This document shows, piece after piece, positions 1-8,962 of a stretch of 64,000 nt of DNA. The notes under the pieces were generated by a model, which saw nothing but the letters and a program-made list of their open reading frames with translations, searched no databases and had not been told where the DNA came from. Location of the stretch: positions 1,364,001 to 1,428,000 of the forward strand of contig OY969122.1 in assembly GCA_963698085.1 (NCBI GenBank). Direction: 5' to 3'. The position numbers were made by a program, and so were the translations under genes. Position 1 is the first letter of the stretch, and the number at the start of each line of letters is the position of its first letter. This DNA is from VRUE01 sp963698085 (GTDB taxonomy: Bacteria > Actinomycetota > Thermoleophilia > Solirubrobacterales > 70-9).

Positions 1-444
1 ACCGTCCGCCCGCTCGGCGTTGAAGACCAGTAGCGGGCCTGTGAACGTGAACGGCGGCTGATTGGCGAGATTGACCAGGACCTGGACGTGGCCACTGCCG
101 ACGATCGCGTCGCCGCAGATCCTTCTTGCTGCCTTGATCGTCGTCGGCTGGATCTTGCGAACCCTGCAGGTCGGCAGACCGCGGTCGAACAATTTCCCGC
201 CTTTGTTGATCGCGATCGCGATCGTCCGCAGCTGTGGTGGCGCAGCGCCGGCTTCGGCGGATTTGAAGCTGCTTTCGATGCTGACCGCGACCGGCGCCAC
301 GCCGGTGCGGGGCAGGGCCTTGGGCGAGATCCCGCCGTCGAAGGCGACGATGACGTTTCCCTTCTGTTCAACCTCCGCTTGCGCCATCCCGGCAGCGCCC
401 AGCGTGAGGACGAGCGCCAGTGCGATCAGGGCACTGCGTTGCAA
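1..444 (-). CDS. Secreted protein of the five-member GG-x-P-x-LPK family (3' end cut by the window edge)
   Basis: Reading the minus strand from a TTG at 444 gives an open frame of 148 codons that runs off the window edge. It starts with a signal peptide (hydrophobic run after Gln-Arg, ending Ala-Gln-Ala). The mature part has the marks of a family seen four more times here: GGISPKALPR near the N-terminus, then GLPTC, then an Ile-Cys-Gly-Asp-Ala-Ile-Val-Gly-x-Gly stretch and a Phe-Thr-Gly-Pro-Leu-Leu-Val-Phe-Asn segment. The TTG lies one base after the stop of the upstream gene, with a GAGG about 13 bases before it, so the two genes are probably translated together. The function is unknown. Identity with the family was judged by eye from motif order and spacing. 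Confidence 0.75.
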   Translation of the reverse strand, partial: MQRSALIALALVLTLGAAGMAQAEVEQKGNVIVAFDGGISPKALPRTGVAPVAVSIESSFKSAEAGAAPPQLRTIAIAINKGGKLFDRGLPTCRVRKIQPTTIKAARRICGDAIVGSGHVQVLVNLANQPPFTFTGPLLVFNAERADG

Positions 445-445
445 C

Positions 446-940
446 CTAGATGAACCTCGAGGAGTCGATCCGGCACTCGTCGAAGCCGAAGCTGATCACG
501 GTGTTGTTGGCTTTGTTGTTGTTCTTGTTGAGCTCGACCGCGAGTTTCTGCGCTTTGAACTTGTTCTCGGCCTTCAGCGCCTGGCCGATCTGCTGCAGGA
601 ACGTCTTCTCCTTGCGCAGATAGCCGATCCATTTCGTCAGCTTGGCGTTGTCTGCGGCAGGGCGCGGAACTTTGTCGATCTGGGTGACTGCCTTGCCGAG
701 GGCAGCGGACGCGCGGATGAAGCGCTTGCCCGCCGGCTCCAGCTTGTCTTGCTGCACCTGGCCTTTGACACCTTTGAGGATGCGGGAGTTGGCTTCGGTG
801 TTGGCCTTGCAGATCGGCTCGACCTGGGCGACGTAGTCTTCACGTTCGTCCGCCAGCGCGACCGGAACCGCAACCAGCAGCGCCATCGCCACGGCGACGA
901 TTAGCTTGGGCAGAGACGACCTCGATGCTGAGCTTCCCAC
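446..940 (-). CDS. Small secreted helical protein, function unknown
   Basis: A 164-residue protein beginning at a GTG with a good AGGAGG site nine bases upstream. Residues about 10-30 form a signal peptide ending in ALA. The mature chain is rich in Lys, Ala and Gln, looks all-helical, and has two cysteines (in EPICKAN and in FDECRID) that could form a disulfide. It sits between an MMPL transporter gene and a member of the GG-x-P-x-LPK secreted family on the same strand, 112 bases after the MMPL stop. This suggests a shared envelope role. No enzymatic motif is visible. Similar small helical exported proteins are, from memory, common in Solirubrobacterales, but no match was checked. Confidence 0.8.
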   Translation of the reverse strand: MGSSASRSSLPKLIVAVAMALLVAVPVALADEREDYVAQVEPICKANTEANSRILKGVKGQVQQDKLEPAGKRFIRASAALGKAVTQIDKVPRPAADNAKLTKWIGYLRKEKTFLQQIGQALKAENKFKAQKLAVELNKNNNKANNTVISFGFDECRIDSSRFI

Positions 941-1052
941 TTGCTGGCTCCTCCTGTCTTCGCTTGACCGACGCCGGCGCTTAGCGCTAGCCCGGCCCCT
1001 GTCCTCGACCCCCTGGTCAAAAATACATCAGTTCCCATCGTGCTCACGGGTA

Positions 1053-4000
1053 CTAACCCGCCCGCGAGCCGTGAAGATCGATCTCGGGCAGGATTCTTTC
1101 CAGCGGCCGGGGCAGCCACCAGACCCGATCGCCGAGCAGCAGCATCAGCGCCGGTAGGAGGACGATCCGCACCACGGTTGCGTCGAGCAGCACGGCGACG
1201 GCGAGGCCGACCCCAAGCTGGCTGATCGTCGCTAACGGCGCGCCGGCGAAGGCGACGAAGACGGCCATCATGATCGCCGCCGCGCCGGTGATTACCCGCG
1301 CGGTGCGCTCCAGCCCGAAGACGATCGCCTCCTCGTTGGAGGCGTTGTTCTCGTAGTGCTCGCGCATCCGCATCAGCAGGAAGACCGCGTAGTCGATCGA
1401 GAGGCCGAAGACGATGCCGAAGATGCCGGCTGCGCCGATCGCGTCGACGTAGCTGTGTCCGCCCAGCGGCCACCCGTCGGGGACCTCGAAGAGCAGCGTG
1501 AGCACGCCGAAGGCGACCGCGACCGTAATCAGGTTGAGGAGGACGGCGATCGCCGCCAGCAGCAGCGCCCGCAGGACGATGACCAGGATCAAGAAGGTCG
1601 CGATCGTGATCAACGCGACGATGAGCGGAATCCGCTCGGAGATCGTGTCGGTGTAGTCGATCAGCTCCGCAGCGCCACCGGTGACGCCGGTGAGGGTGCC
1701 ACTTGCCGCCGCCAGCCCCGACGCGTCCTCTTTCAGCCGGTCATAGAGCGCCCGCGATCCGTCGGTGTTGAAGGTGTAGCGAGGGATGACGACCATCTGC
1801 GCCGCCTGGCCGCCGCCGCCCAGGTCGACGATCTGGTCAACTCGCTTGCGCTCCGCCGCTGGGGCACCCTGCAGGGCGGAGAGGACGAAGTAGCCGGAGT
1901 CGAAGATGCCGGGAGAGGAGCGCCGCAGCCTGTCGATCCTGCGATCGGCGCGGTTGGCGCTGACGGTGACCTCAACGTTGGCCCGGCGCAGACCGCGCTG
2001 CAGCGGCTCGGAGCGCTGGAAGCCTTCAGCCAGGCGAGCTTCGAGCTCGTCGGCGCCGCCGCGCAGCTGACCGAGGCCGTCGACCAGCCGCGAGGCACCG
2101 TCGCGCAGCCGATCGAGACCGGCGGGCTGCCCAGCCGCACCGCCGGCCAGTTCTTCGATCCCTTCCTGCAGTTCCCGGTTGCCGCCAGTCAGTTTCACCT
2201 CGCCGTCGTACAGTCGCTCGGCGAGGTTGTCGACGCGCTGGGCGTCGTTACGGGCGATCGCCAGGGTTTGCACCAGCCGTTCGGCTTCGCGCAGCTCCCC
2301 GGCGAGGCTTGGATCGCTTGCCGCCCGGCGCTTGAGGTTGGCGCGCAGGCTGCGGGCGTTGGCCAGGGCGTTATTGCGCACCCGGTTCTCCAGTTCGCTC
2401 GAATTTCCCTTTAGCGAGAGAGCCCCCAGCTGGGCTTCCTGCTGCCCTTCGGTCAAGCGCTGCGAGCCGCGTTCGAGCTGGTTCAGGGCATCGGTCGCTT
2501 CTTCGGCTCCGGCGACGGCCCTCGCCAGCCCTGCTTCGATCTGCGCCGCCCCCTCGCCCGCCCGACCGGAGCCGGTGGCGAGCAGGCCGGCACCGTAGCT
2601 CGCCTTGGAGATCCCATCGCGCAGGCGGTTGACCGCCTGCGCCGCGCCACCGAGCCGCCGCCCAAGTTTCTGCAGCTGCTCCGGGTTGGCGTCACCGCGC
2701 CCCGCCAGCAGGTCGTTGCCGCCTTTGCGCAGCCGCCGCGCTTGGGGCCGGATCTGGCCCGGGCCGATCACGGCCTGCACCCCCGGGTCGGCGCTGATTC
2801 GGCGCTGCCAGCGGCTCAGCGCCGCGAGCTTGCGCGGCGCCGTGATCGGGCCCTCCTCGGAGACGGCGACGAGGACGAAGGGTGCTTCCCAACCCGGCCC
2901 AATCGTCGCGGCGATCAGCTCAGCGTCCTCGCGGGCCGGGTTGTCTTCCGGCAGCTGCTCGGCGGTCGGTGGGCCGGTCTTCAGCGCCAGCGCCGGTGCC
3001 GCCAGCAGGATCACCGCAGCGCCGATCAGCAGCGCTGCCAGCAGCGGCCGGCTGAGTGCACCTCGCACCAGCGTCATCACCGCGCCGCCATCACCTTGGC
3101 CACCGATTCGCCAGCGGTTGACGTTATGCCCGGTGAGGACGAGCAGTGCCGGCCCGACCAAGGCGGCGACGAGCACGCTGATCGCGGTGACCAGGATCGC
3201 GGTGCCCGCCAGCGAGATCAAGAGCGTTCCCGGCATCACGAAGAGCAGCGCGAGCATCGCCAGGAACAGGGTCGAGCCGGCGAAGGCGGTAGTCCGCCCG
3301 GCCGTGCGGCGGGTCATCCGCGCGGCCTCCAGCGGCGTCGCCCCCGCGGCCAGCTCCTCGCGGAAGCGCGAAACCATCAGCAGCGCGTAGTCGACCCCCA
3401 GGGCAAGGCCCATCATCGAGCATACGGTCAGGGCAAAGCCGTCGATCGCGATCCAGTTGGCGGCGAGCGCCAAGACGCCGCGGGCGCTGAGCACGGTCAC
3501 CGCTCCAAAGGCAAGGGGGATCGCCGCTGCCACCGGCGAGCGGAAAACGAGCAGCAGGACGAGCAGCAAGAAGGGAATGGCGATCAGCTCGGCGCGCTCG
3601 GTCGACTCGACCGTTTCCTCCTGAATCGCCCGCAGGAGGCTGGCGAAGCCGGTCTGCGCGGCGCGCACCGGCGGCCGGATCTCCTCGTCCAGGGTGCGTT
3701 CGAGGTAGGGGACGGTCTCCTTCACCGCTTGCTCGGCATCGACGTGGAAATCGACCAGGATCAGCGCCTTGCGCGGCCCCGGTCGCAGCCGCTCGACGCT
3801 GCCCCGATCCCAGGGCGAGACGGTCGAGACGCCCGGTTCCTCGCGCAGCACCCGGATCAGCGCCGGGCCCTGGCGGTCGAGCTCCCGGGCCGGCCCCTGC
3901 AGCAGGATCGCGAACGGGGCGGTGTCGCCGAAGCGCTCCTCGACCAGATCGCCGGCCCGTCCCGATTCGGTTCCGGCGATCTCGATTGAGACCGGGCGCA

Positions 4001-4127
4001 GCTCGTCCTGAACTCCCCGCCCAATGATTGCGAGCACGCCGATCGCGATCAGCGCCGCGATCAGCACGGCCTTCGGCCGCCGCAGCGAGAGCGGCAACCG
4101 CGTCTCCTCCCGTCGGCCGGTAAACAC
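1053..4127 (-). CDS. MMPL-family RND exporter 1
   Basis: A 1024-residue membrane protein of the MMPL branch of RND transporters, which in actinobacteria export lipids and envelope compounds using the proton gradient. The layout is two-fold. There is an N-terminal membrane helix (about 18-36), a first outer domain, a membrane block (about 190-340) holding GLALGVDYALLMVSRFREE, then a long second outer domain, then a final membrane block with the matching motif FGLSIDYAVFLLMRMREHY. The Asp-Tyr pairs in both blocks are typical proton-relay positions. The second outer domain (about 500-720) is an Ala/Arg/Glu-rich helical insertion, as in YhgE-like and some MMPL proteins. It is about 45% similar by eye to the second MMPL protein at 12356-15634. 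The substrate is unknown. Confidence 0.93.
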   Translation of the reverse strand: MFTGRREETRLPLSLRRPKAVLIAALIAIGVLAIIGRGVQDELRPVSIEIAGTESGRAGDLVEERFGDTAPFAILLQGPARELDRQGPALIRVLREEPGVSTVSPWDRGSVERLRPGPRKALILVDFHVDAEQAVKETVPYLERTLDEEIRPPVRAAQTGFASLLRAIQEETVESTERAELIAIPFLLLVLLLVFRSPVAAAIPLAFGAVTVLSARGVLALAANWIAIDGFALTVCSMMGLALGVDYALLMVSRFREELAAGATPLEAARMTRRTAGRTTAFAGSTLFLAMLALLFVMPGTLLISLAGTAILVTAISVLVAALVGPALLVLTGHNVNRWRIGGQGDGGAVMTLVRGALSRPLLAALLIGAAVILLAAPALALKTGPPTAEQLPEDNPAREDAELIAATIGPGWEAPFVLVAVSEEGPITAPRKLAALSRWQRRISADPGVQAVIGPGQIRPQARRLRKGGNDLLAGRGDANPEQLQKLGRRLGGAAQAVNRLRDGISKASYGAGLLATGSGRAGEGAAQIEAGLARAVAGAEEATDALNQLERGSQRLTEGQQEAQLGALSLKGNSSELENRVRNNALANARSLRANLKRRAASDPSLAGELREAERLVQTLAIARNDAQRVDNLAERLYDGEVKLTGGNRELQEGIEELAGGAAGQPAGLDRLRDGASRLVDGLGQLRGGADELEARLAEGFQRSEPLQRGLRRANVEVTVSANRADRRIDRLRRSSPGIFDSGYFVLSALQGAPAAERKRVDQIVDLGGGGQAAQMVVIPRYTFNTDGSRALYDRLKEDASGLAAASGTLTGVTGGAAELIDYTDTISERIPLIVALITIATFLILVIVLRALLLAAIAVLLNLITVAVAFGVLTLLFEVPDGWPLGGHSYVDAIGAAGIFGIVFGLSIDYAVFLLMRMREHYENNASNEEAIVFGLERTARVITGAAAIMMAVFVAFAGAPLATISQLGVGLAVAVLLDATVVRIVLLPALMLLLGDRVWWLPRPLERILPEIDLHGSRAG

Positions 4128-4266
4128 GCTTGGCGCTTATACCAGCCGACCCGGCCCAGCCGTACCGGTCTTTAACGCGTTGTACACAAAAGGTCGCGCG
4201 CCAGCCTCGCGACTTCGGTCGGACCGCCGAGCCAATAAACTCCCTTGCCCTTCCTCCTGGCAGAAA

Positions 4267-4947
4267 TTGGCTGACGAGGCGAACAAGCAAAACGGCACCG
4301 AGGGCGCGAGCCCGGCGGAGCGGGCGAAGCCCGCCCCTCCCGGCTACTTCGAGGGCGAGTCGATGACCCGCCGCCGGGCTTTCACGATCGCCGCCCAGGG
4401 CATCGGCGGTATCGCCGGCGCCGCGATCGTCCTGCCCGCCGTCGGCTTCGCCGTGGCGCCGATCTTCCACCGCGGCAAGGAGCGCTGGGAGGCGGTCGGC
4501 CCGGTCGATGACTTCGTCGCGGACACCTACCGCCAGGTGGTCTTCACCGAAACCGAGGGGATCGGTGACGCCGGCAAGACGACCGCCTATGTGCGCAAGG
4601 GGTCTAAAGAGCTCGGCGAGGACCCGAAGCAGATCGTCGCGATATCCAACCGCTGCGTCCACCTCGGCTGCCCGGTGCGCTTCGTCGAGGCGGCCGGCAA
4701 CTTCATCTGCCCCTGTCACGGCGGCGTCTACGACTTCGTCGGCAAAGTGCTCGGCGGTCCCCCGGTGCGCCCGCTTGACCACTTCCAGTCGCGGATACGC
4801 AACGGCCAGGTCGAGCTCGGCCCCCGCTACAGCGTTACCTCGCAGCTGGAGCCGGTGCGAGCCCGGGACCCCGGCGAGTTCACCGGCGGCGTCTGGGAGT
4901 ATCTGTACCCGCCCCGCCCGTCTACCTTCCCACCGCCGAGTGGTTGA
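4267..4947 (+). CDS. qcrA: Rieske iron-sulfur subunit of menaquinol:cytochrome c reductase
   Basis: A membrane-anchored Rieske protein that passes electrons from menaquinol to the cytochrome c part of the bc complex. Counting from the TTG at 4267, a TRRRAFTIAAQG stretch (35-46) looks like a twin-arginine targeting signal and is followed by one hydrophobic helix. The cluster ligands are CVHLGC (130-135) and CPCHGG (148-153). I chose the TTG because GC-rich third positions continue upstream of the ATG at 4363, which is the alternative start and has GAGGGCGAG before it. Neither start is certain. The gene leads a qcrA-qcrB-qcrC operon. The Tat genes that such a protein needs lie 4 kb downstream. 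Confidence 0.93.
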   Translation: MADEANKQNGTEGASPAERAKPAPPGYFEGESMTRRRAFTIAAQGIGGIAGAAIVLPAVGFAVAPIFHRGKERWEAVGPVDDFVADTYRQVVFTETEGIGDAGKTTAYVRKGSKELGEDPKQIVAISNRCVHLGCPVRFVEAAGNFICPCHGGVYDFVGKVLGGPPVRPLDHFQSRIRNGQVELGPRYSVTSQLEPVRARDPGEFTGGVWEYLYPPRPSTFPPPSG

Positions 4948-4957
4948 TGGATAGCCG

Positions 4958-5848
4958 ATGAAACTCGACTCGCTTATCCCCGCCCCACTGCGCAAACCGG
5001 CCAAGCCCGGACAGGGCAATGGCGCCAAGGGCGAGGCCCCCTCCGACCTCAAGACCTCGCCCCCCGAGCGTCCCTCCGACGCTGCCCGTCTAGCTGACCG
5101 CGCCAAAGAGGCGCCGGCCGACGTCCTCGCTTGGGTCGATCAGCGCACCGCCGCCACCGGCTTCCTCACCGGGATGCTCTACCGCAAGGTGCCGAAGGGA
5201 ACCAACTGGTTCTACACGCTCGGCTCGGCGACGCTCTTCGCCTTCATCGTGCAGGCGGTGACCGGCGTTTTCCTGGCGATGTTCTACACCCCCTCGACGA
5301 CCCAGGCCTACGCTTCGATCTCCCACATCAACAACGAGGTCTTCCTCGGCGCCTTCGTGCACGGCATGCACAAGTGGGGCTCGAGCGTGATGGTGATCCT
5401 GATCTTCCTCCACATGGGGCGCACCTTCTTCTTCGGCGCCTACAAGTACCCGCGCGAGCTCAACTGGGTGATCGGGGTCGTGCTGCTGATCCTGACGATG
5501 ACGATGGCCTTCACCGGTTACCTGCTGCCCTTCGACCAGCGCTCCTTTTGGGCCTCGGTGGTCGGCATCAACATCAACGGCACCGGCCCCGTCGTCGGCC
5601 CCTACCTGAGCGATTTCCTCCGCGCCGGTCCGGAGCTGGGGGCGACGACGCTCTCGCGCTTCTACGCGATCCACATGCTGCTCCTGCCCGGCGCGATCAT
5701 CGCTCTGATCGGCGCCCACCTCTACCTGGTGGTCAAGCTGGGCACCACCGCACCGCCCTGGCTGCGGGCGGAGAAGCCCAAAGTCGCCGCCCCGGTCGAG
5801 CCGCTCGAGGCTGGCGTCGAGGGCAACGGCGGAGGGCGGGCGCGATGA
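4958..5848 (+). CDS. qcrB: Cytochrome b N-terminal (b6-like) subunit of menaquinol:cytochrome c reductase
   Basis: A 296-residue cytochrome b of the short b6 type with four main helices and no C-terminal half. Haem ligands are visible as two histidine pairs: one in VHGMHKWG and LHMGR (His-x13-His counted from GMH), the other in AIHMLL and GAHLYL (His-x14-His). The second spacing is that of the b6f/Bacillus class. The Pro-Phe-Asp-Gln segment near YLLPFDQRSFWA belongs to the quinone-site region. About 75 N-terminal residues are a charged Pro/Ala/Lys-rich extension before the first helix. It starts 10 bases after qcrA and overlaps qcrC by four bases (ATGA). Confidence 0.94.
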   Translation: MKLDSLIPAPLRKPAKPGQGNGAKGEAPSDLKTSPPERPSDAARLADRAKEAPADVLAWVDQRTAATGFLTGMLYRKVPKGTNWFYTLGSATLFAFIVQAVTGVFLAMFYTPSTTQAYASISHINNEVFLGAFVHGMHKWGSSVMVILIFLHMGRTFFFGAYKYPRELNWVIGVVLLILTMTMAFTGYLLPFDQRSFWASVVGININGTGPVVGPYLSDFLRAGPELGATTLSRFYAIHMLLLPGAIIALIGAHLYLVVKLGTTAPPWLRAEKPKVAAPVEPLEAGVEGNGGGRAR

Positions 5849-6546
5849 AGCCCTCAGACAAGCAGGCCTACCTCGAGGAGTACGAGCTGCTGAAGAAGAA
5901 GGGCAAGCCCTTCTTCCCCTACGCGGTGATGAAGGACTCGACGATGGCGCTGCTGGTCGTCGGCGTGATCATCGCGATGTCAATCATCCTCGGCGCCGAG
6001 CAGGGTCCGAAGGCCGACCCGACCTCGACCACGTATGTGCCGCGTCCCGAGTGGTACTTCTTCTTCCTCTTCGAGGTCCTGCGCGTAATCAAACCGCCGG
6101 AGCTGGTGCCGATCGCGACGATCGGAATCCCGACCGTCTGCATGGTGCTGCTCTTGCTGCTGCCGTTCTATGACCGTGGCCCTGAGCGCAACCCGGCGAA
6201 GCGGCCGATCGCGACGACGGCCGGCGTGCTGACGATCATCGCGATGGCCTACCTCACCTTCCTCGGTGCCACCGGCGGCTCGCCGACCGAGATCGAGATG
6301 GAGGTCGCGCCGCAGTACGAGGCCGGCAAAGAGGTCGTCGCCGGCGCTGGCTGCCTTGCCTGCCACAAGCTGGGCGAGAACGGCAACCACGGCCCGGGTC
6401 CCGATCTGACCCACATCGCCGAACGGGTGCCCCGCGCGGCGATCGTCCGCTCGGTGGAGATCGGGCCTGGCATCATGCCCTCCTATCGCGAACTTCCGCC
6501 GAAAAAGCTCAACGAGCTCGCCGATTTCCTCGCCTCACTCGACTAG
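5845..6546 (+). CDS. qcrC: Subunit IV / cytochrome c fusion of menaquinol:cytochrome c reductase
   Basis: A 233-residue protein joining two modules. Residues about 1-140 are a subunit IV-like (cytochrome b C-terminal) domain with three helices and a RPEWYFFFLFEVLR stretch, which resembles the PEWY quinol-oxidation motif. Residues about 155-233 are a class I cytochrome c with CLACHK as haem site and a Met in GPGIMPSYRELP as probable axial ligand. This b/c fusion is the arrangement of Bacillus QcrC, not of the actinobacterial diheme QcrC. The start is the ATG overlapping the qcrB stop. Confidence 0.93.
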   Translation: MKPSDKQAYLEEYELLKKKGKPFFPYAVMKDSTMALLVVGVIIAMSIILGAEQGPKADPTSTTYVPRPEWYFFFLFEVLRVIKPPELVPIATIGIPTVCMVLLLLLPFYDRGPERNPAKRPIATTAGVLTIIAMAYLTFLGATGGSPTEIEMEVAPQYEAGKEVVAGAGCLACHKLGENGNHGPGPDLTHIAERVPRAAIVRSVEIGPGIMPSYRELPPKKLNELADFLASLD

Positions 6547-6598
6547 CGGCTCCAAGCCCTCCAGGGATTCCGCCCAGTTCGCCGGGCAGGTCAACCGC

Positions 6599-7273
6599 AT
6601 GTTCGACCGGATCGCCGGTCGCTACGACCTGCTCAACTCGGTGATGACCGCGGGCCTTCACCATCGCTGGCGCCAGCGCGCCGCCGACCGGGCCGCGCTC
6701 GAGGCCGGCGACTCTGCCCTCGACGTCTGCTGTGGCACCGGCGACCTGGCGCTGGAGCTGGCGAGCCGGGTTCGCCCGGATGGACGTGTGATCGGCTGCG
6801 ACTTCTCCGAGCCGATGCTCGATCTGGCGCGGGAGAAGGCGAGTGGCCAGGGCGGCGCCGGCGTCCGCTTCGAGTGGGCCGACGCATTGAGCCTTCCCTA
6901 CGACGACGGCCGCTTCGACGCGGTGACCGTCGGCTTCGGCGTTCGCAACCTCTCCGATCTCGACGTCGGGCTGGGCGAGATGCGCCGCGTTCTGCGCCCC
7001 GGAGGCCGCCTGGTGATCCTCGAGATCACCCAGCCGACGCGGCCGCCGCTCTCGACCTTCTACTCGCTCTGGTTCGATCGAGCGGTACCGATCCTGGGCA
7101 CGCTTGCCGGCGACCCCGAGGCCTACAGCTATCTGCCCGAGTCGGTTCGCAGCTTCCCCAGTCCGCGCGGACTTGCCGAGAAGATGGACGGGGCCGGGCT
7201 GGAGCGCATCCGCTGGACCGTTCTCGCCGGCGGGATCATCGCGATTCACAGCGGCGTCGTCCCTCGAGGGTGA
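6599..7273 (+). CDS. menG: Demethylmenaquinone methyltransferase
   Basis: A SAM-dependent methyltransferase of the UbiE/MenG family that makes the last step of menaquinone synthesis. The N-terminus FDRIAGRYDLLNSVMT, the SAM-binding glycine loop DVCCGTGDLALEL and the FGVRNLSDL stretch are family signatures. The chain from the ATG at 6599 is 224 residues, slightly short at the N-terminus. The frame is open upstream but holds no ATG, GTG or TTG before the qcrC coding region. It lies between the menaquinol-oxidising complex and the polyprenyl synthase gene, and its stop overlaps that gene's GTG, so menaquinone supply and use are grouped together. Confidence 0.92.
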   Translation: MFDRIAGRYDLLNSVMTAGLHHRWRQRAADRAALEAGDSALDVCCGTGDLALELASRVRPDGRVIGCDFSEPMLDLAREKASGQGGAGVRFEWADALSLPYDDGRFDAVTVGFGVRNLSDLDVGLGEMRRVLRPGGRLVILEITQPTRPPLSTFYSLWFDRAVPILGTLAGDPEAYSYLPESVRSFPSPRGLAEKMDGAGLERIRWTVLAGGIIAIHSGVVPRG

Positions 7274-8235
7274 CCCGCCACTCCGCTGTACCACCGCCGG
7301 TCACCGCGGTTCTCGACGCCTCGAGCCGCTGGCTGCCGGCGCGACTGGGGCAGGTTGAGGAGATCCTGCGCGAGCAGGGCGCCGGCCATGGCGAGACCCT
7401 TGCCGGCGACGCGGCGATGACGCTGGAGGCAGGCGGCAAGCGCTTGCGGCCGATGCTGGTCCTGCTCTGTGCCGGCGAGGAGGGGGGAGAGGAGACGGTT
7501 CGGGCAGCGGCGGCGATTGAGTTGATCCACATGGCGACGCTGGTCCACGACGACGTGCTCGACGCCGCGCCGCTGCGTCGCGGCCGGCCGACGGTCGCTG
7601 CCACAGCCGGCCGCGAGCGCGCCACCGCCACCGGCGACCTGCTTTTCTCGCGCGCCTTCGCGCTGCTCTCCGCGGCAGGAGACCTGCGCTCGATTGAGCT
7701 GCTCTCGGCGGCCTCCGTTGCCCTCGCCCGCGGCGAGCTCGCGCAGCGCAATGACGCCTACGACACCTCGATCGACGAGCAGCGCTACCTGGAGCGCTGC
7801 AGGCTGAAGACCGCGACCCTGTTTGAATGCGCCTGCCTGCTCGGCCGCGACGAAGAGGCGGTCGGCGCTTTCGGAGCATCCATCGGCCTCGCCTTCCAGT
7901 TGCTCGATGATGTACTCGACGTCTCGGGCCCGCCGGAGCGGACCGGGAAGGCGCGCGGGACCGACCTGCTCGACGGCACCGTGACCCTGCCGCTGATCCT
8001 GGCCGCCGAGCGCGACCCCGAGGTCCGTTCCGCGGACCTCCGCTCGCTGGACAGCGCCGCTGTCGAGCGGCTATGCGACCGGATCGAGTCGAGCGGGGCG
8101 CTGCGGTTGGTCCGATCCCGCGCCCTGGAGCTGGTTGCCGAAGGCAAGCGCCGTCTCGGCGCCGCAGGGTTCGACGCAGAACGCCGCAAGCTCTTCGACC
8201 TCGTGGCCGACGGCGTCGTACAGCGCTATAGCTAG
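7270..8235 (+). CDS. Polyprenyl diphosphate synthase (menaquinone side chain)
   Basis: A 321-residue trans-isoprenyl diphosphate synthase. Both Asp-rich motifs are present: DDVLD at 94-98 in the first and DDVLD at 213-217 in the second, with GGKRLRP (56-62) for the allylic substrate site and RRGRPT after the first motif. Such enzymes extend farnesyl or geranylgeranyl diphosphate with IPP to make the long side chain of menaquinone. The position next to menG supports that role, but chain length cannot be read from the sequence. The start GTG overlaps the menG stop. An open frame continues upstream into menG but is not the natural N-terminus. Confidence 0.92.
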   Translation: MTRHSAVPPPVTAVLDASSRWLPARLGQVEEILREQGAGHGETLAGDAAMTLEAGGKRLRPMLVLLCAGEEGGEETVRAAAAIELIHMATLVHDDVLDAAPLRRGRPTVAATAGRERATATGDLLFSRAFALLSAAGDLRSIELLSAASVALARGELAQRNDAYDTSIDEQRYLERCRLKTATLFECACLLGRDEEAVGAFGASIGLAFQLLDDVLDVSGPPERTGKARGTDLLDGTVTLPLILAAERDPEVRSADLRSLDSAAVERLCDRIESSGALRLVRSRALELVAEGKRRLGAAGFDAERRKLFDLVADGVVQRYS

Positions 8236-8582
8236 GTGCGCTGGAGCGGCAGACGGAAATCGTCGGCGGTGATTAGGTCCGCCGCCAGTGCCGTCGTGAA
8301 CGCCTTGGCGATTTCCCGCAAGCTCTCCTGTTCGAGCTCCTGGAGCTCGGCGGCAAGCGCCTCGGCGCCGTCGTCGAGCGCCTCATCGAAGGCGTCGATC
8401 TCGTTCTCCCCGTGGATGCCGTCCCGGCACCACTCGCACTCCGGGCACCGGCGCCATAGCCGCCAGTGCCCACGCTTCGCCGTTTGCTCCCAGCGGATCG
8501 GCTGCACCAGCTCCGAGCTGCAGTCTGGGCAGACGTGCAATCCAGCGGCGACCCTCGTCCCTGTGCGGCTGATGTCGTCCAT
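8232..8582 (-). CDS. Zinc-ribbon-like hypothetical protein
   Basis: A 116-residue protein with four-cysteine zinc-binding appearance: CPDC near residue 18 and CPECEWC near residue 45. An acidic Glu/Ala-rich helical C-terminal half follows. The ATG at 8582 was chosen. A TTG at 8624 would add 14 residues, and neither start has a clear ribosome site. It is convergent with the polyprenyl synthase gene and overlaps its last four bases. No partner or function can be assigned. A nucleic-acid or protein-binding adaptor is possible. Confidence 0.65.
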   Translation of the reverse strand: MDDISRTGTRVAAGLHVCPDCSSELVQPIRWEQTAKRGHWRLWRRCPECEWCRDGIHGENEIDAFDEALDDGAEALAAELQELEQESLREIAKAFTTALAADLITADDFRLPLQRT

Positions 8583-8720
8583 AACTTGACTATCGAACAC
8601 ACGAGACGGCGTTTTAATCCGCAATTTTCAGCGATGGTCGAAGAAAACCCCAGAACCGGGTAGGCGGGAAACTCAATTCGAAGTGATCCGACCGGGATCG
8701 CGGCCCGTTACCATGGGTCG

Positions 8721-8954
8721 ATGCCGAACGTTGGACCCCTCGAGCTCGCGATAGTTCTAATCATCGCCTTGGTTGTCTTTGGCCCGAAGCGCCTGCCGGA
8801 GCTGGGTCGCTCGCTTGGGCGCGGTATCCGTGAGTTCCGCGGCTCGGTCAGCGGCGATCGCGACGAGCCTGAGGCACATAGCGAGATCGAGCCGCCAAAG
8901 CCGGCCACCGAGGGCGACAGCGAGGGCAAGACGGTCGCCCACGACCACAGCTGA
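8721..8954 (+). CDS. tatA: Sec-independent translocase subunit TatA
   Basis: A 77-residue protein with the TatA/B plan: a short outside N-terminus, one membrane helix (about 8-21), the FGPKRLPELGRSLG hinge, an amphipathic helix and a charged Glu/Asp-rich tail. It forms the pore component for export of folded proteins. The FG-P at the hinge is the classic TatA mark. It lies eight bases before tatC. The Rieske protein encoded upstream is a likely client. No separate tatB is seen in the window. Confidence 0.93.
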   Translation: MPNVGPLELAIVLIIALVVFGPKRLPELGRSLGRGIREFRGSVSGDRDEPEAHSEIEPPKPATEGDSEGKTVAHDHS

Positions 8955-8962
8955 GGTCCGCG

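Noticed and set aside
62..904. A 280-codon plus-strand frame at the window start
   Set aside because: It is antisense to two exported-protein genes that have ribosome sites, signal peptides and a paralogous family.
3124..5106. A 660-codon open frame on the minus strand across MMPL exporter 1, qcrA and qcrB
   Set aside because: It is antisense to clear qcrA and qcrB and out of frame with the MMPL gene. The predicted protein is Arg/Gly/Ala-rich with no motif, typical of GC-rich shadow frames.
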